Virus record (IMG/VR): IMGVR_UViG_3300030118_002679
Coordinates: 1 to 58,402 of that record
Source of the DNA: a virus
Direction: 5' to 3' (one strand)
DNA: 58,402 bases
A model generated the notes under the pieces. The model did not search any database. It worked only from the letters and a program-made list of their open reading frames with translations, and was not told the DNA's origin. This document shows, piece by piece, positions 24,308-33,442 of this stretch. The position numbers were made by a program, and so were the translations under genes. Numbering within the stretch: the first letter of the stretch is position 1; each line of letters opens with the position of its first letter.

Positions 24308-25379
24308 ACTATTACCTAATAAATTTAAGGTATGGTTATACAAATGTTTATACAAAGAAGTAGCTAGTCAAGGAGAATACGAGGACACAGAACTAGCACA
24401 TGTAAATCCTTATGAAGTAAAACTATTAAAAGAGATTGGTGGATCTGGTAGGTTAAACAAAGCTACTGGACTGAAAGGGTACTTTGGTGGTGGTGGTGCT
24501 CCAGCTCCAGCTCCTAGTGGTGGATCTGGTAGACAAGAAACAATATCTAGAGAAGCTCCAGAAATAGAAGCAAGAAAATTAGCATTGTATGATCAAGCTA
24601 TTGAACTTGCTAGACAACCGATGGCTATACCAGAATATAAAGTAGCAGGCCCATCTCCATTAGAGTCACAAGCTTTTACGCAATCTGGTCAAACTGGTAT
24701 AGGAGCTGTACCAGTACAAGCTGGATTAGGTGCAACTATAGGAGCTGGTCAAACAGCTATGCAAGATATTACACAACAAGGAGGTTTGATTGATTCTTTC
24801 ATGAACCCTTATCAAAGATATGTTATTGATGAGATTAATAGACAAAGTCAAGTAAGACAAAATGAACAAGCAGCTCAAGCAATAGGAGCTGGAGCTTTTG
24901 GTGGTGGTAGAGAAGGTGTACAAAGAGCTGAAGAAGAAACTAGAAGATTAGGTTTAATAGGACAAGCTCAAGCAGAGGGTTTCCGTAGTGCATTAGGAGC
25001 AGCTGAAAGACAAAGACAATTTCAAACAGAAGCTCAACTTAATCAAGCTGCTTCCTTATCTAACTTAGGTCAAACACAACAATCTATGGCCCAACGTGAC
25101 ATACAACAACAACTACAAGCTGGTCAGTTACAAAGAGATATAGCACAAAAAGGTCTTGAAGCACAAAGGGCGACTGAAGTAGCAAGACAAGCTGAACCAT
25201 TTCAAAGAGTAGAATTTGCAAAAGGTATTATGACAGCATTACCAACTACTGCATCACAGATTACAGCAACGACTGGTCCTGGTGCTAATCCACTTGCACA
25301 AGCTGCTGGTGCTGGTATCGGAGCATACGCTGCTTATAACTTATTATCAAACCCAGCTGCACAAACAAAGGTACCTTAA
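24291..25379 (+). CDS. virion structural / ejection protein
   Basis: I prefer ATG 24291 (362 aa, MKWILKLLPNKF) over the in-frame ATG 24270. The N-terminal part has DTELAHVNPYEVKLLKEIGGSG (about 33-54, key residues ELAHVNPYE), a sequence I recognise in marine phage virion proteins. The centre is a long Gln/Ala-rich helical region (about 180-300), and the end is a hydrophobic Ala/Gly stretch (QAAGAGIGAYAAYNLL). The composition matches DNA-ejection proteins. Confidence 0.68.
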   Translation: MKWILKLLPNKFKVWLYKCLYKEVASQGEYEDTELAHVNPYEVKLLKEIGGSGRLNKATGLKGYFGGGGAPAPAPSGGSGRQETISREAPEIEARKLALYDQAIELARQPMAIPEYKVAGPSPLESQAFTQSGQTGIGAVPVQAGLGATIGAGQTAMQDITQQGGLIDSFMNPYQRYVIDEINRQSQVRQNEQAAQAIGAGAFGGGREGVQRAEEETRRLGLIGQAQAEGFRSALGAAERQRQFQTEAQLNQAASLSNLGQTQQSMAQRDIQQQLQAGQLQRDIAQKGLEAQRATEVARQAEPFQRVEFAKGIMTALPTTASQITATTGPGANPLAQAAGAGIGAYAAYNLLSNPAAQTKVP

Positions 25380-25380
25380 T

Positions 25381-27036
25381 ATGAACACAGAAGGTAATAT
25401 TTTTAAACAAAAGCCAAATGACAATCTTAGAGATAATATGAATGGTACGGAGGAAAACGCACAAACACAAGGTGCAGATAAAAAAACACCTCAAACTGTA
25501 AGAAAACCAAATGCAACTGCTACTGCACCACTATTCACGCAACAAGAAAGAATAGGTTACACTTTGATACCGTTGGCTAGTGCTTTATTACAAGGTAAGA
25601 GATCTGGTGGGGGATCGTTATTAAATGACACGTTAGGTAGTTTAGGGCAAGGTCTTATGGGTACAGCAGATATGGCTTTACGTATAAAACAACTAGAAGG
25701 CAAGAAAAGAGAAACTGGTACTGGAGTCAAAAATGTTAAATTACAACCTACTGCTGGACAAGTTGAAATACAAGGTCAAATATATACACCAGAAATGGGC
25801 AGAGAATTTACTTTAGATGAAGCAACTAGGTTGATGTATCCACCAGATACTTTTATGGAGGTGTCCTCTGATAAGAAAGGCACTATAAAAACTGAAACTT
25901 TTAGTCTTTTTTATGTTGGTACTAAAGATGAAGCTAAAAGACTATATCCTAATAACCCTACTATACAAGATCTAATAGTTGCTAAAGATGACAACCAAAT
26001 AGGTCAACCAGTTATACAAAATAATAAAAGATTAGCAGCTAATGTTATTTTCAAAGACGGTAATCAAATAGAAGAGAGATTAGATTTTGTTTCAAAACAG
26101 CCAGTTGGAACCACTACAGATTCATTAGGACAACCTATTTTTCAAAAAGACAGAGCAAGTGCTGTAGCGTATTTAAAAAGCTTAGGTATAAATGAAGATA
26201 TATCCGGATATGAAGCAGTTATTAACAAATTAATTAATCCTGCAAAAGCAGGAAAACCAGTTTTTGAGAGTGGAGTAGGGTTAGTAGTTTCTGCAAGAAG
26301 ACCAGATGTAGCTGGTTCAAATATAGAGTTTATATCTTTAGCACCAGAAAAAGATTTAAAAGATGCAAGATTTATAGCTAATCAAGATGCAGTTAAAAAA
26401 TTAAATAAAGTATCAACTGATTTATCTGCTCAAGTCTCACAAATGTCTGGTAGAGTAGAGCAAGTAATGAATCTTTTGTTAGGAGGAACTCCTACAGGAA
26501 GATTAGAAGAACTTTTATTACCTTTTAGATCTTTTTTAAGAGATGTTGTAGGAATGACTCAAGAAGAAAGAGAAAAATTAAGTGCACAACAAGCAATACA
26601 AAAGTCAGCATTTGCCTTAGCTCCTTTAATGAGACAAGCTGGTGCTGGATCTACATCAGATATGGAATTTAACGCTTATATGTCAGCTGCTGTAAGGTTG
26701 GGAGACACACCTAGAGCTAACTATATAAGTTTGTATATGTTGAACAATATTAAAAAAAACGCAGAAAGAGTTGCTGCATTAAGAACAGATTTATTAGTTG
26801 AAGGTAAAACTGCTCAAGAAATCAAAGAAGCAGTAGATGCTCAAGATCCAGGTTTATTTAAAACTTACAAAGGTGAAACAGATAGAGATGCTATAAGAGA
26901 GTGGAGCAAAACTTTAAAAAGAGGCGATGTTGTTTTTAACATGGATCGAGATGGTAATCCTATTTATACTGTAAATGGAGTATCTGCTGGATCTTATGTA
27001 GTGGTGGATGGTCAAGGAGGATTGTTTTTTCAATAG
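25381..27036 (+). CDS. large internal virion protein (551 aa)
   Basis: I place the start at ATG 25381, one base after the upstream stop. An in-frame ATG at 25282 would overlap the previous gene by 98 bases. The protein has a Gln/Thr-rich N-terminus, a Gly/Leu segment (PLASALLQGKRSGGGSLLND), a beta-rich middle and a helical region with SGRVEQVMNLLLGG and QAGAGSTSDMEFNAYMSAAVRLGD (key part GSTSDMEF). The latter resembles motifs in other podovirus internal proteins. The function is likely ejection or inner capsid. No enzymatic motif seen. Confidence 0.65.
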   Translation: MNTEGNIFKQKPNDNLRDNMNGTEENAQTQGADKKTPQTVRKPNATATAPLFTQQERIGYTLIPLASALLQGKRSGGGSLLNDTLGSLGQGLMGTADMALRIKQLEGKKRETGTGVKNVKLQPTAGQVEIQGQIYTPEMGREFTLDEATRLMYPPDTFMEVSSDKKGTIKTETFSLFYVGTKDEAKRLYPNNPTIQDLIVAKDDNQIGQPVIQNNKRLAANVIFKDGNQIEERLDFVSKQPVGTTTDSLGQPIFQKDRASAVAYLKSLGINEDISGYEAVINKLINPAKAGKPVFESGVGLVVSARRPDVAGSNIEFISLAPEKDLKDARFIANQDAVKKLNKVSTDLSAQVSQMSGRVEQVMNLLLGGTPTGRLEELLLPFRSFLRDVVGMTQEEREKLSAQQAIQKSAFALAPLMRQAGAGSTSDMEFNAYMSAAVRLGDTPRANYISLYMLNNIKKNAERVAALRTDLLVEGKTAQEIKEAVDAQDPGLFKTYKGETDRDAIREWSKTLKRGDVVFNMDRDGNPIYTVNGVSAGSYVVVDGQGGLFFQ

Positions 27037-27045
27037 GATATATTT

Positions 27046-29451
27046 ATGACAATAGAAGTTAAAGTATCAGAATCAGAAGTAAGAAATATAGATGATGGCA
27101 TAGAGTTTCCAGACATGCCTGAAATGGGTGAAGTAGAGGGTATGGGAATAGGTGATATTCCAGAACAGTTAAAAACTATGTTTACTAGAGGTGCTTTTGG
27201 AAAAGCTGAGGTTATAGAAAGAGATTATGGAGATGATGATAGATTTGGTGGCATTTTTGTAGATAAATTTAATAATCCAATAGTAGTTTTTAATCAAAAA
27301 CCTTATTACATCAACAAAAAAGGTTTATCCGTTACAGATTTTGCTGATTTTGTAGCAGAAATAGGTAAATTTATGGCTCCCACAAAAATAGTAAATAGAA
27401 TGAAAAAAGTGGGTAATAAAATTTTATTTGGCACACCTATATATGGAGCTTTTGAATTAGGTGCAGAAGGTTTAAATAAGTATTTTGCACCAGAAACAGC
27501 AGAAAGAAATGCTAAATCTTTAGGAGATTCTTTGAAAGATGCTGGTATAGTTGGAGGAATATCATCTGGTTTAGACGTTGCTTTACCACCTACTTTTTCT
27601 ATATTGGGCAAAGCTGTAAAAAGTGGTACAACTGCTGGTTTAAATGTAGCAAAAAATGTATTTCCTAGATACAAACCTGGCATAGAAAAAACACTAGGTG
27701 CTAATATTTTAAAAGAATCAGACATAGTGGGCAAAGAAGTAGCAAAAGAAGAGATACCTTTAACTATAGGTCAAAGACTAGCAAATAATATACAATTAGG
27801 CAGAGAAGAATTACTACGATACAGTAATGCAGCTGGAGCTAAGGCTAATGAAATTATCAAAGAGTTTGATGAAAAACAATTAAAAATAATAAGAAATATA
27901 GCTAATGGTTTAGCTGATAAATTTGGATCTGGCTCTGGCGTATTACAAAGCGAAACACCAATTCAAGATGTTTTTAAAGATATAACTGGTATAGCACAAA
28001 AGGGAGCAGATGATATTTATAAAAAGTCACAAGAGCTTTACACAAAAGTAAAAAATTCTGTGAATCCTGAAACTGGTGCACCTTCTGTAACAGTAGATAA
28101 AATGTCAGCTAGAGAATTAACAGACAAAATTGTCACAACAATTAATGACGAAGGACTAACACCTAACAATTTATCTGACATGACTAAATTAAGAAAAGCT
28201 AAAGAGGATGTAGAAGACTTATTACCAAAAGCAAAGACCTTAAATGATATTCATATGCTACAAAAAAGCGTAAATAATTTTTTTCTTGGTGCTGAAAAAA
28301 ACGAAAAAAGAATTATAGGTTTAATAAAGAGTCAATTGGATGATGCAGTTTTTAAAAATATAGACGATGGTCTTTTATTAGGAGATGAACAAGTAATAAA
28401 AGAATTGAGAGAAGCTACTGGATTATACAAAGATTATTTAGGATTGACTGGCAAAATTAAGTCTAAAAATTTAGCTAAAAGAAAAGTAAATGCTATTTTA
28501 GAAAAATTAACTACAGAAGGGTTATCTCCATTACAAGTAGCTAATAGTATGATTGGTCATTCAAAAATAACTAATCCTAGTGAAATAGTATCAGTAATTA
28601 ATGTGTTAGAAGATACATTACCAGCTAAAGCTAGAGATCAAATAATGAAAAAATTAAAAGATGCTATATTAGTTAAAGCTTTTACAGGTAGTGATCAAAT
28701 TAAAAATACTGTTGTTAATAGAACTGCAATAGTAAAAAACTACAAGAATATATTTACAGACAGTAAAGAATTAGTAGAAAGATTATTTACCAAAGATGAA
28801 CTAAATGCGATAGAGGTATTTAAAGATAAAGTTTTACCAACCATAGCTGCCGAAGAAAAAATTAATAAATCTGGCACTAGTTATTTAATGGCAACAATTA
28901 TCGCAGATATGACTGAAGGTGGTTTATTATTAAATTTGGCTAAACCAGTGAGTAGTGCAGTTGGAACTGTGGGTAGAATAACACCTCTTGTTAGTGAAGT
29001 TTTTAAAGAGGGTGCAGATGAACTATATAAAAAAGAAGCTAATGAAGCTGTAGGAAATTTTATATTGAACAATGAAGTAAATCCATGGATTAGCAACACT
29101 ACAGCAACCATAATAAGAGATAATTTAAGAAAAGAAAAAGTCGGAAGTGGAGACATTGAAGAACTACCAGCAGAATTTAGACCACAAAGTGAATTAGAGA
29201 CTGATAAAGATATATTAGTCGCAGATGCAGAAACACGAAGAGAAACTCCTCAACAACGAATTGGTGATGTAAATGTCACAAGTCCGAACATTAACATAAC
29301 ACCACCCTCGACTCAAGAACAACCAGTGCAAGCTGCTTCTCTACCTACCTCTCCTTCAGAAGGTATTACGTCTCTCAATAAAGGGGAGCAGTTTGAGGGT
29401 CTATTTCCCACTGATAATTTAGGTAGAATGATTGCCAATAGGAGATCATAA
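27046..29451 (+). CDS. large internal virion protein (801 aa)
   Basis: The 801-aa protein has an acidic start (DDGIEFPDMPEMGEVEGMGIGD), a hydrophobic Gly-rich segment (about 125-200, including FGTPIYGAFELGAEG and GIVGGISSGLDVALPP), and a long helical C-terminal two-thirds rich in Lys, Glu and Asn. The last 60 residues are Pro/Thr/Gln-rich and probably disordered. This matches a helical ejection protein with a membrane-active N-terminal part. No catalytic signature is visible. The TAATG links it to the next gene. Confidence 0.62.
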   Translation: MTIEVKVSESEVRNIDDGIEFPDMPEMGEVEGMGIGDIPEQLKTMFTRGAFGKAEVIERDYGDDDRFGGIFVDKFNNPIVVFNQKPYYINKKGLSVTDFADFVAEIGKFMAPTKIVNRMKKVGNKILFGTPIYGAFELGAEGLNKYFAPETAERNAKSLGDSLKDAGIVGGISSGLDVALPPTFSILGKAVKSGTTAGLNVAKNVFPRYKPGIEKTLGANILKESDIVGKEVAKEEIPLTIGQRLANNIQLGREELLRYSNAAGAKANEIIKEFDEKQLKIIRNIANGLADKFGSGSGVLQSETPIQDVFKDITGIAQKGADDIYKKSQELYTKVKNSVNPETGAPSVTVDKMSARELTDKIVTTINDEGLTPNNLSDMTKLRKAKEDVEDLLPKAKTLNDIHMLQKSVNNFFLGAEKNEKRIIGLIKSQLDDAVFKNIDDGLLLGDEQVIKELREATGLYKDYLGLTGKIKSKNLAKRKVNAILEKLTTEGLSPLQVANSMIGHSKITNPSEIVSVINVLEDTLPAKARDQIMKKLKDAILVKAFTGSDQIKNTVVNRTAIVKNYKNIFTDSKELVERLFTKDELNAIEVFKDKVLPTIAAEEKINKSGTSYLMATIIADMTEGGLLLNLAKPVSSAVGTVGRITPLVSEVFKEGADELYKKEANEAVGNFILNNEVNPWISNTTATIIRDNLRKEKVGSGDIEELPAEFRPQSELETDKDILVADAETRRETPQQRIGDVNVTSPNINITPPSTQEQPVQAASLPTSPSEGITSLNKGEQFEGLFPTDNLGRMIANRRS

Positions 29452-29648
29452 TGGCTAATCTAAAAATACTTGCTCCTTACATTGTTATCATCGTTACTGG
29501 ATTAGTAACATGGGGTAGCTTTTCAGCACGATTAGATGAAGTAGAAAAGAAAGCAGATAACATAGCTCAAATACAACAAGACATAGCAGTGATTAAACAA
29601 GAGATAGTATGGATGAAAGCTTTCTTGGTAGAAAACATGGATAGATAG
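29451..29648 (+). CDS. small membrane coiled-coil protein
   Basis: The 65-aa protein has one TM segment (about 7-22, APYIVIIVTGLVTWGS) followed by a coiled coil (about 27-60). Small proteins of this shape lie among internal-protein genes of many marine phages. They resemble i-spanin-like or holin-associated proteins in shape, but no partner o-spanin lipobox is seen. Coupled by TAATG to the gene before. Confidence 0.6.
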   Translation: MANLKILAPYIVIIVTGLVTWGSFSARLDEVEKKADNIAQIQQDIAVIKQEIVWMKAFLVENMDR

Positions 29649-29662
29649 AAAGTGGTGATACC

Positions 29663-32600
29663 TTGCAAAATGAATTTGATAATAGTGGTATAAAAGGAAT
29701 AGAGGAACAAGATTTAGGTCAAGTAGAAGTTACACCCAATGAGCAAGAAACCAGTGCCTTTCCTCAATTTACTGATGCAGCAAAACAACAAAGAGGTATA
29801 GAAAATTTTAAATCTTTTAAAAAAGGTATAAAGAAAACTCTACCTTATATTCCTAACTTTGTACAAGAATTTGTTCCTGGTGCTGATTTAGCTAGACAGT
29901 TTGGTGTATTAGGTGATATTGGAGGAGAGCAAACATATCAACCTAGCACCGGAGAAAACATAGCTGGTGGTATAGAAAAAATAAGACAGGGAGATAGAGT
30001 TGGAGGCGGAGTAGATTTAGCTATAGGAGGTTTAGAAACTTTGGGAGCAACAGCAGACGCTGTTATGTTAGGAAGTGCATTTGCTGGACCTTTAGCACCA
30101 GCACTATTGGCAGCTGGTGTTGTATTAAAAGGTGTTACAAAAGGCGGCAAAGCAATCTTACAAAGTAAAAGCGGTAGAACATTTTTTGGTAAATTAAAAG
30201 AAGCAAGAGATGGAGTAGATGATGTAGCTTTTACAACTAAAAGAGAAGACGGAAAAGGTACAAAATTAGCCTTAAATATTGAAAGTATAGAAGCTCCACA
30301 AGGTGAGGATGTATCAGAGCTTATGGACCTTGTAGATGAGGATAAGAAAGATTTAATACAAATCACTAACACTAATTTGCAGCAAGATTTAGAAGCAGAT
30401 CCTAGAAAAAACTTTTATCGTTCTCGTCTATTAGACACTGTGGAAACTTTACAGAACAAAGCTACAGGAGAACAGTATTTAGGATCTTTACAAAACTTAG
30501 CTCAAAAAGGCAGGTTTTCTAAAGACGAATTAGAGCACTCTTTACTAGATGAGTATTTAAAAGATAACAGCACAAATAAACTTACTAAAGAAGATTTGTT
30601 AGATTATATGGAACAAAATACTCCAGACATCAAGGTAAATAGACTGGTTCACCCAGACAAGATAGAAGGACAAAATGAGGATATTAAGTTTTCACAAGAA
30701 GAGATGATAGATTTTGAAGATAGTGAATTTGGTATGAGTGAACGTTTTGATGATGAAATAATAGAAGAACGAGGTTACGCAGATAACAACAATTCTTCTT
30801 TTATTAATCAAGCATTAATGGATGCTATGTATAGAAAAGAATTTCCAGAAGAGTACGAAAGGTATTCATTGTTAAAAGCAAGTAAAGATAACCCAGAAAG
30901 TGCACTTAACATAGGAACTCTTGATGAAGAGAGTATAATAAAACTCGATAAAAAATTTGATGATATGGTCAAAAATGTACCTGATTATGAATTAGCAATA
31001 AAACAAGGTGATTTATTTGAACCTGAAAAAAAATATACTCAACAGCAGTATTTTGCAGATCAAGCAAAAGCTTTAAGAAATGTAAAAGGTGCGAAGGACT
31101 ATGACACTAATTATAAAGATATTGAACCTGAATTAATAGAAATAGCAAAAGCTGATGTTCGAAGAGAATATAATGAGTATCCTAATTATGTATCCAGAAA
31201 TCCTCTAGGTTATCAAATAGTATCAAATAATAATCTTGGAGGCTTTGAAGAGTTTTCAGTTATTGATCCTGATGATCAGTTTGTACAAGAGGCACCCACT
31301 TATAATGAGGCAGAGATTATAGCTAGGAGACATGCTGCTCAACAAGGATTTATAAATCAAGAAGAGGCCATATTTTCTCCGTATGTAACTGGTTTAGGTA
31401 ATCCTAACACTTATGAAGAAATACCTTTATCATTAGAAAGTCCTTTAGCTAAATCAGAAGGTGCTATAGTGCCCACAAACGCCCAAAGTGGTTCAGCATC
31501 AAATCATATGGGGGTTTTAAATAATATTGGTCACATTAGAGTTAATCAAATAGACCCTACCTCACAGCTTGCAAATGGCAGAAGAATTTATTTAGTTGAA
31601 GAATTTCAAAAAGACGGAGAAAACATAGTAAATAAAGCTGGTGGTTATGGTCCTAGCAAAAAAGATATGAGAAAATTAGATGAAATAGCAGGTATGGACA
31701 ATGAAGTAAAACGAGATTCTATGAATAACATAATAATTGATGATGTAGCTAATAATATAAAATATCGATATTATCCTAAAGGAGTATTTAGTGGCGAAAT
31801 TTTTGCATCCAAAGGATTAACAAAAGATTTTGAGGGTTTTGTAGATCCTGCCAATCAAAATGCTTCAGGTATACATCCAAAAAATCAAGAAATTGTAAAA
31901 TATTTAAAAGACAATAATTTAGAACCTAGAAGTCCAATAAGTAATGCATACCCTTTAAAAAAGAATGTTATGTTGAATTTTAGAACAGCCTTGAAAGATG
32001 CTATAGACAAAGGCAGCACACACTTTTATTATGTAGCAGGAGAGGTTCATGCTCTAAGATATGGAGAGGCTATACATTTACTTAGTGCAGATAGAGTACC
32101 AGATAGTTTATTTAAAGACAAAGTAGATGAATTTAATAAAATAGTAAAAGATGCCCCTGCAAAATTAAATAGGTATTATCTACCTCTTGAGACGAGAGCT
32201 AATAGGCCTTATGATTTAAAAGCACCTACTGAAAATACATATCAAGCTAGATTAAAACAAATCGATATATCTGATGAAAATTTTTTGAAGGCAGTTAAAG
32301 ATGAAGATGTTCAATTTTACCCAATTGGTGAAGATACAATCGTGGAAGGCACAACTGATGATTTAGATAAAATTTTAAAAAAAATCTATGGAACTGATAT
32401 TGAAACTAATATGAGAGAAGATTTTTTTAAAATAAAAAAAGTAATACCTACAGATCAAACTCCTGTAAATCTTAGAAAACCTGAGATGGAAAATCCTTTT
32501 AATACTACTGAAAAAATATACAGTTTAGTAGCTGGAAGAGATGGTCAAGAAATAGTTTTACCTTTTGACATTGAAATGATGCGAGAACAAAATCCAGAGA

Positions 32601-33442
32601 TGGCATCAAGACTAGAAGATTATGCATCGTCAAAAACACAAGATGACTTTTTTGATGATTTAATAATTGTAGATATAGCTCTTCCTGCCAGAAGTGATTA
32701 TGATGCTCCTGATACTAGTACGGAGAGTCTTCTTAGACATTTATTAGTAAATAAAGAAAACAATGATGTATTAGGTTCTTTTTATAATAATGATTTAAGT
32801 TCAGGTATGCGTACCGCACAGCAAGGCAATGAAGCTAAATTTCATAGAAGCAATGAAGAAACTTCCACTCGTACAGGAGACAAATTAAATTTACCTTACT
32901 ATTTTAAACAAATGAATGGAAACGTTAATTTTAATATAAGAGATCAAGGAAGAAATAGAGATCTCACTCCTAAAAATTTAAAAGACTTTCTAACTAAAGA
33001 ACAAATAGAAAAAATAAAAGGAGTAGAGGTAGGTAAAACACCAGAAGATGCTTATTTTGATCAATTTACTGATATAGACTTAGCAGGAAATGTTTTAGGA
33101 GGTGAGAGTAAAAAGAAACTATATAATGATATTATAAAAAAACAGGCTAATAAATACCTAAAAAGTTTAGATCCTGAAGCAAAATTATCTTTTGAAAAAT
33201 TTGATAGATCAGAAACCACACAAGATCTTGTGCCAGTTTATGGTGTAAAAATAACTAATAAAATGAGAGAAAAAATTTTAAGTGAGGGCGTAGATTCTTT
33301 TAGTCAAGGCGGCCTGGTAGTAGATGTAGTTGAAAAAACACCAACGAAAATAATTAAAAAATACAAACCTCATATACTTAAAAAAAATTACGGAGCTTTT
33401 GTAGATAATGACAATAACAAATGGGATTATATAGATGGTTGA
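29663..33442 (+). CDS. polyvalent virion protein, 1259 aa
   Basis: The start is taken as TTG 29663, because the sequence that follows (FDNSGIKGIEEQDL) aligns with the start of the next protein. Segments: shared tag at 9-18; membrane-active Gly/Ala-rich stretch about 115-160; a module with TGEQYLGSLQNLAQKGRFSK and DELEHSLLDEYL, then LTKEDLLDYMEQN (about 263-320); a short beta module at 515-563; and a divergent form of the module with an EIQSDW-type motif, here RIYLVEEFQKD (641-651), followed by MLNFRTALKDAIDKG and EVHALRYGEAIHLL. These are large-polyvalent-protein domains (P1 DarB-like proteins are known relatives in style). The protein is probably packaged and ejected. Confidence 0.7.
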   Translation: MQNEFDNSGIKGIEEQDLGQVEVTPNEQETSAFPQFTDAAKQQRGIENFKSFKKGIKKTLPYIPNFVQEFVPGADLARQFGVLGDIGGEQTYQPSTGENIAGGIEKIRQGDRVGGGVDLAIGGLETLGATADAVMLGSAFAGPLAPALLAAGVVLKGVTKGGKAILQSKSGRTFFGKLKEARDGVDDVAFTTKREDGKGTKLALNIESIEAPQGEDVSELMDLVDEDKKDLIQITNTNLQQDLEADPRKNFYRSRLLDTVETLQNKATGEQYLGSLQNLAQKGRFSKDELEHSLLDEYLKDNSTNKLTKEDLLDYMEQNTPDIKVNRLVHPDKIEGQNEDIKFSQEEMIDFEDSEFGMSERFDDEIIEERGYADNNNSSFINQALMDAMYRKEFPEEYERYSLLKASKDNPESALNIGTLDEESIIKLDKKFDDMVKNVPDYELAIKQGDLFEPEKKYTQQQYFADQAKALRNVKGAKDYDTNYKDIEPELIEIAKADVRREYNEYPNYVSRNPLGYQIVSNNNLGGFEEFSVIDPDDQFVQEAPTYNEAEIIARRHAAQQGFINQEEAIFSPYVTGLGNPNTYEEIPLSLESPLAKSEGAIVPTNAQSGSASNHMGVLNNIGHIRVNQIDPTSQLANGRRIYLVEEFQKDGENIVNKAGGYGPSKKDMRKLDEIAGMDNEVKRDSMNNIIIDDVANNIKYRYYPKGVFSGEIFASKGLTKDFEGFVDPANQNASGIHPKNQEIVKYLKDNNLEPRSPISNAYPLKKNVMLNFRTALKDAIDKGSTHFYYVAGEVHALRYGEAIHLLSADRVPDSLFKDKVDEFNKIVKDAPAKLNRYYLPLETRANRPYDLKAPTENTYQARLKQIDISDENFLKAVKDEDVQFYPIGEDTIVEGTTDDLDKILKKIYGTDIETNMREDFFKIKKVIPTDQTPVNLRKPEMENPFNTTEKIYSLVAGRDGQEIVLPFDIEMMREQNPEMASRLEDYASSKTQDDFFDDLIIVDIALPARSDYDAPDTSTESLLRHLLVNKENNDVLGSFYNNDLSSGMRTAQQGNEAKFHRSNEETSTRTGDKLNLPYYFKQMNGNVNFNIRDQGRNRDLTPKNLKDFLTKEQIEKIKGVEVGKTPEDAYFDQFTDIDLAGNVLGGESKKKLYNDIIKKQANKYLKSLDPEAKLSFEKFDRSETTQDLVPVYGVKITNKMREKILSEGVDSFSQGGLVVDVVEKTPTKIIKKYKPHILKKNYGAFVDNDNNKWDYIDG

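Noticed and set aside
25282-25380. upstream extension of the 551-aa protein
   Set aside because: It would overlap the previous gene by 98 bases. The ATG at 25381 sits one base after the upstream stop, as elsewhere in this genome.
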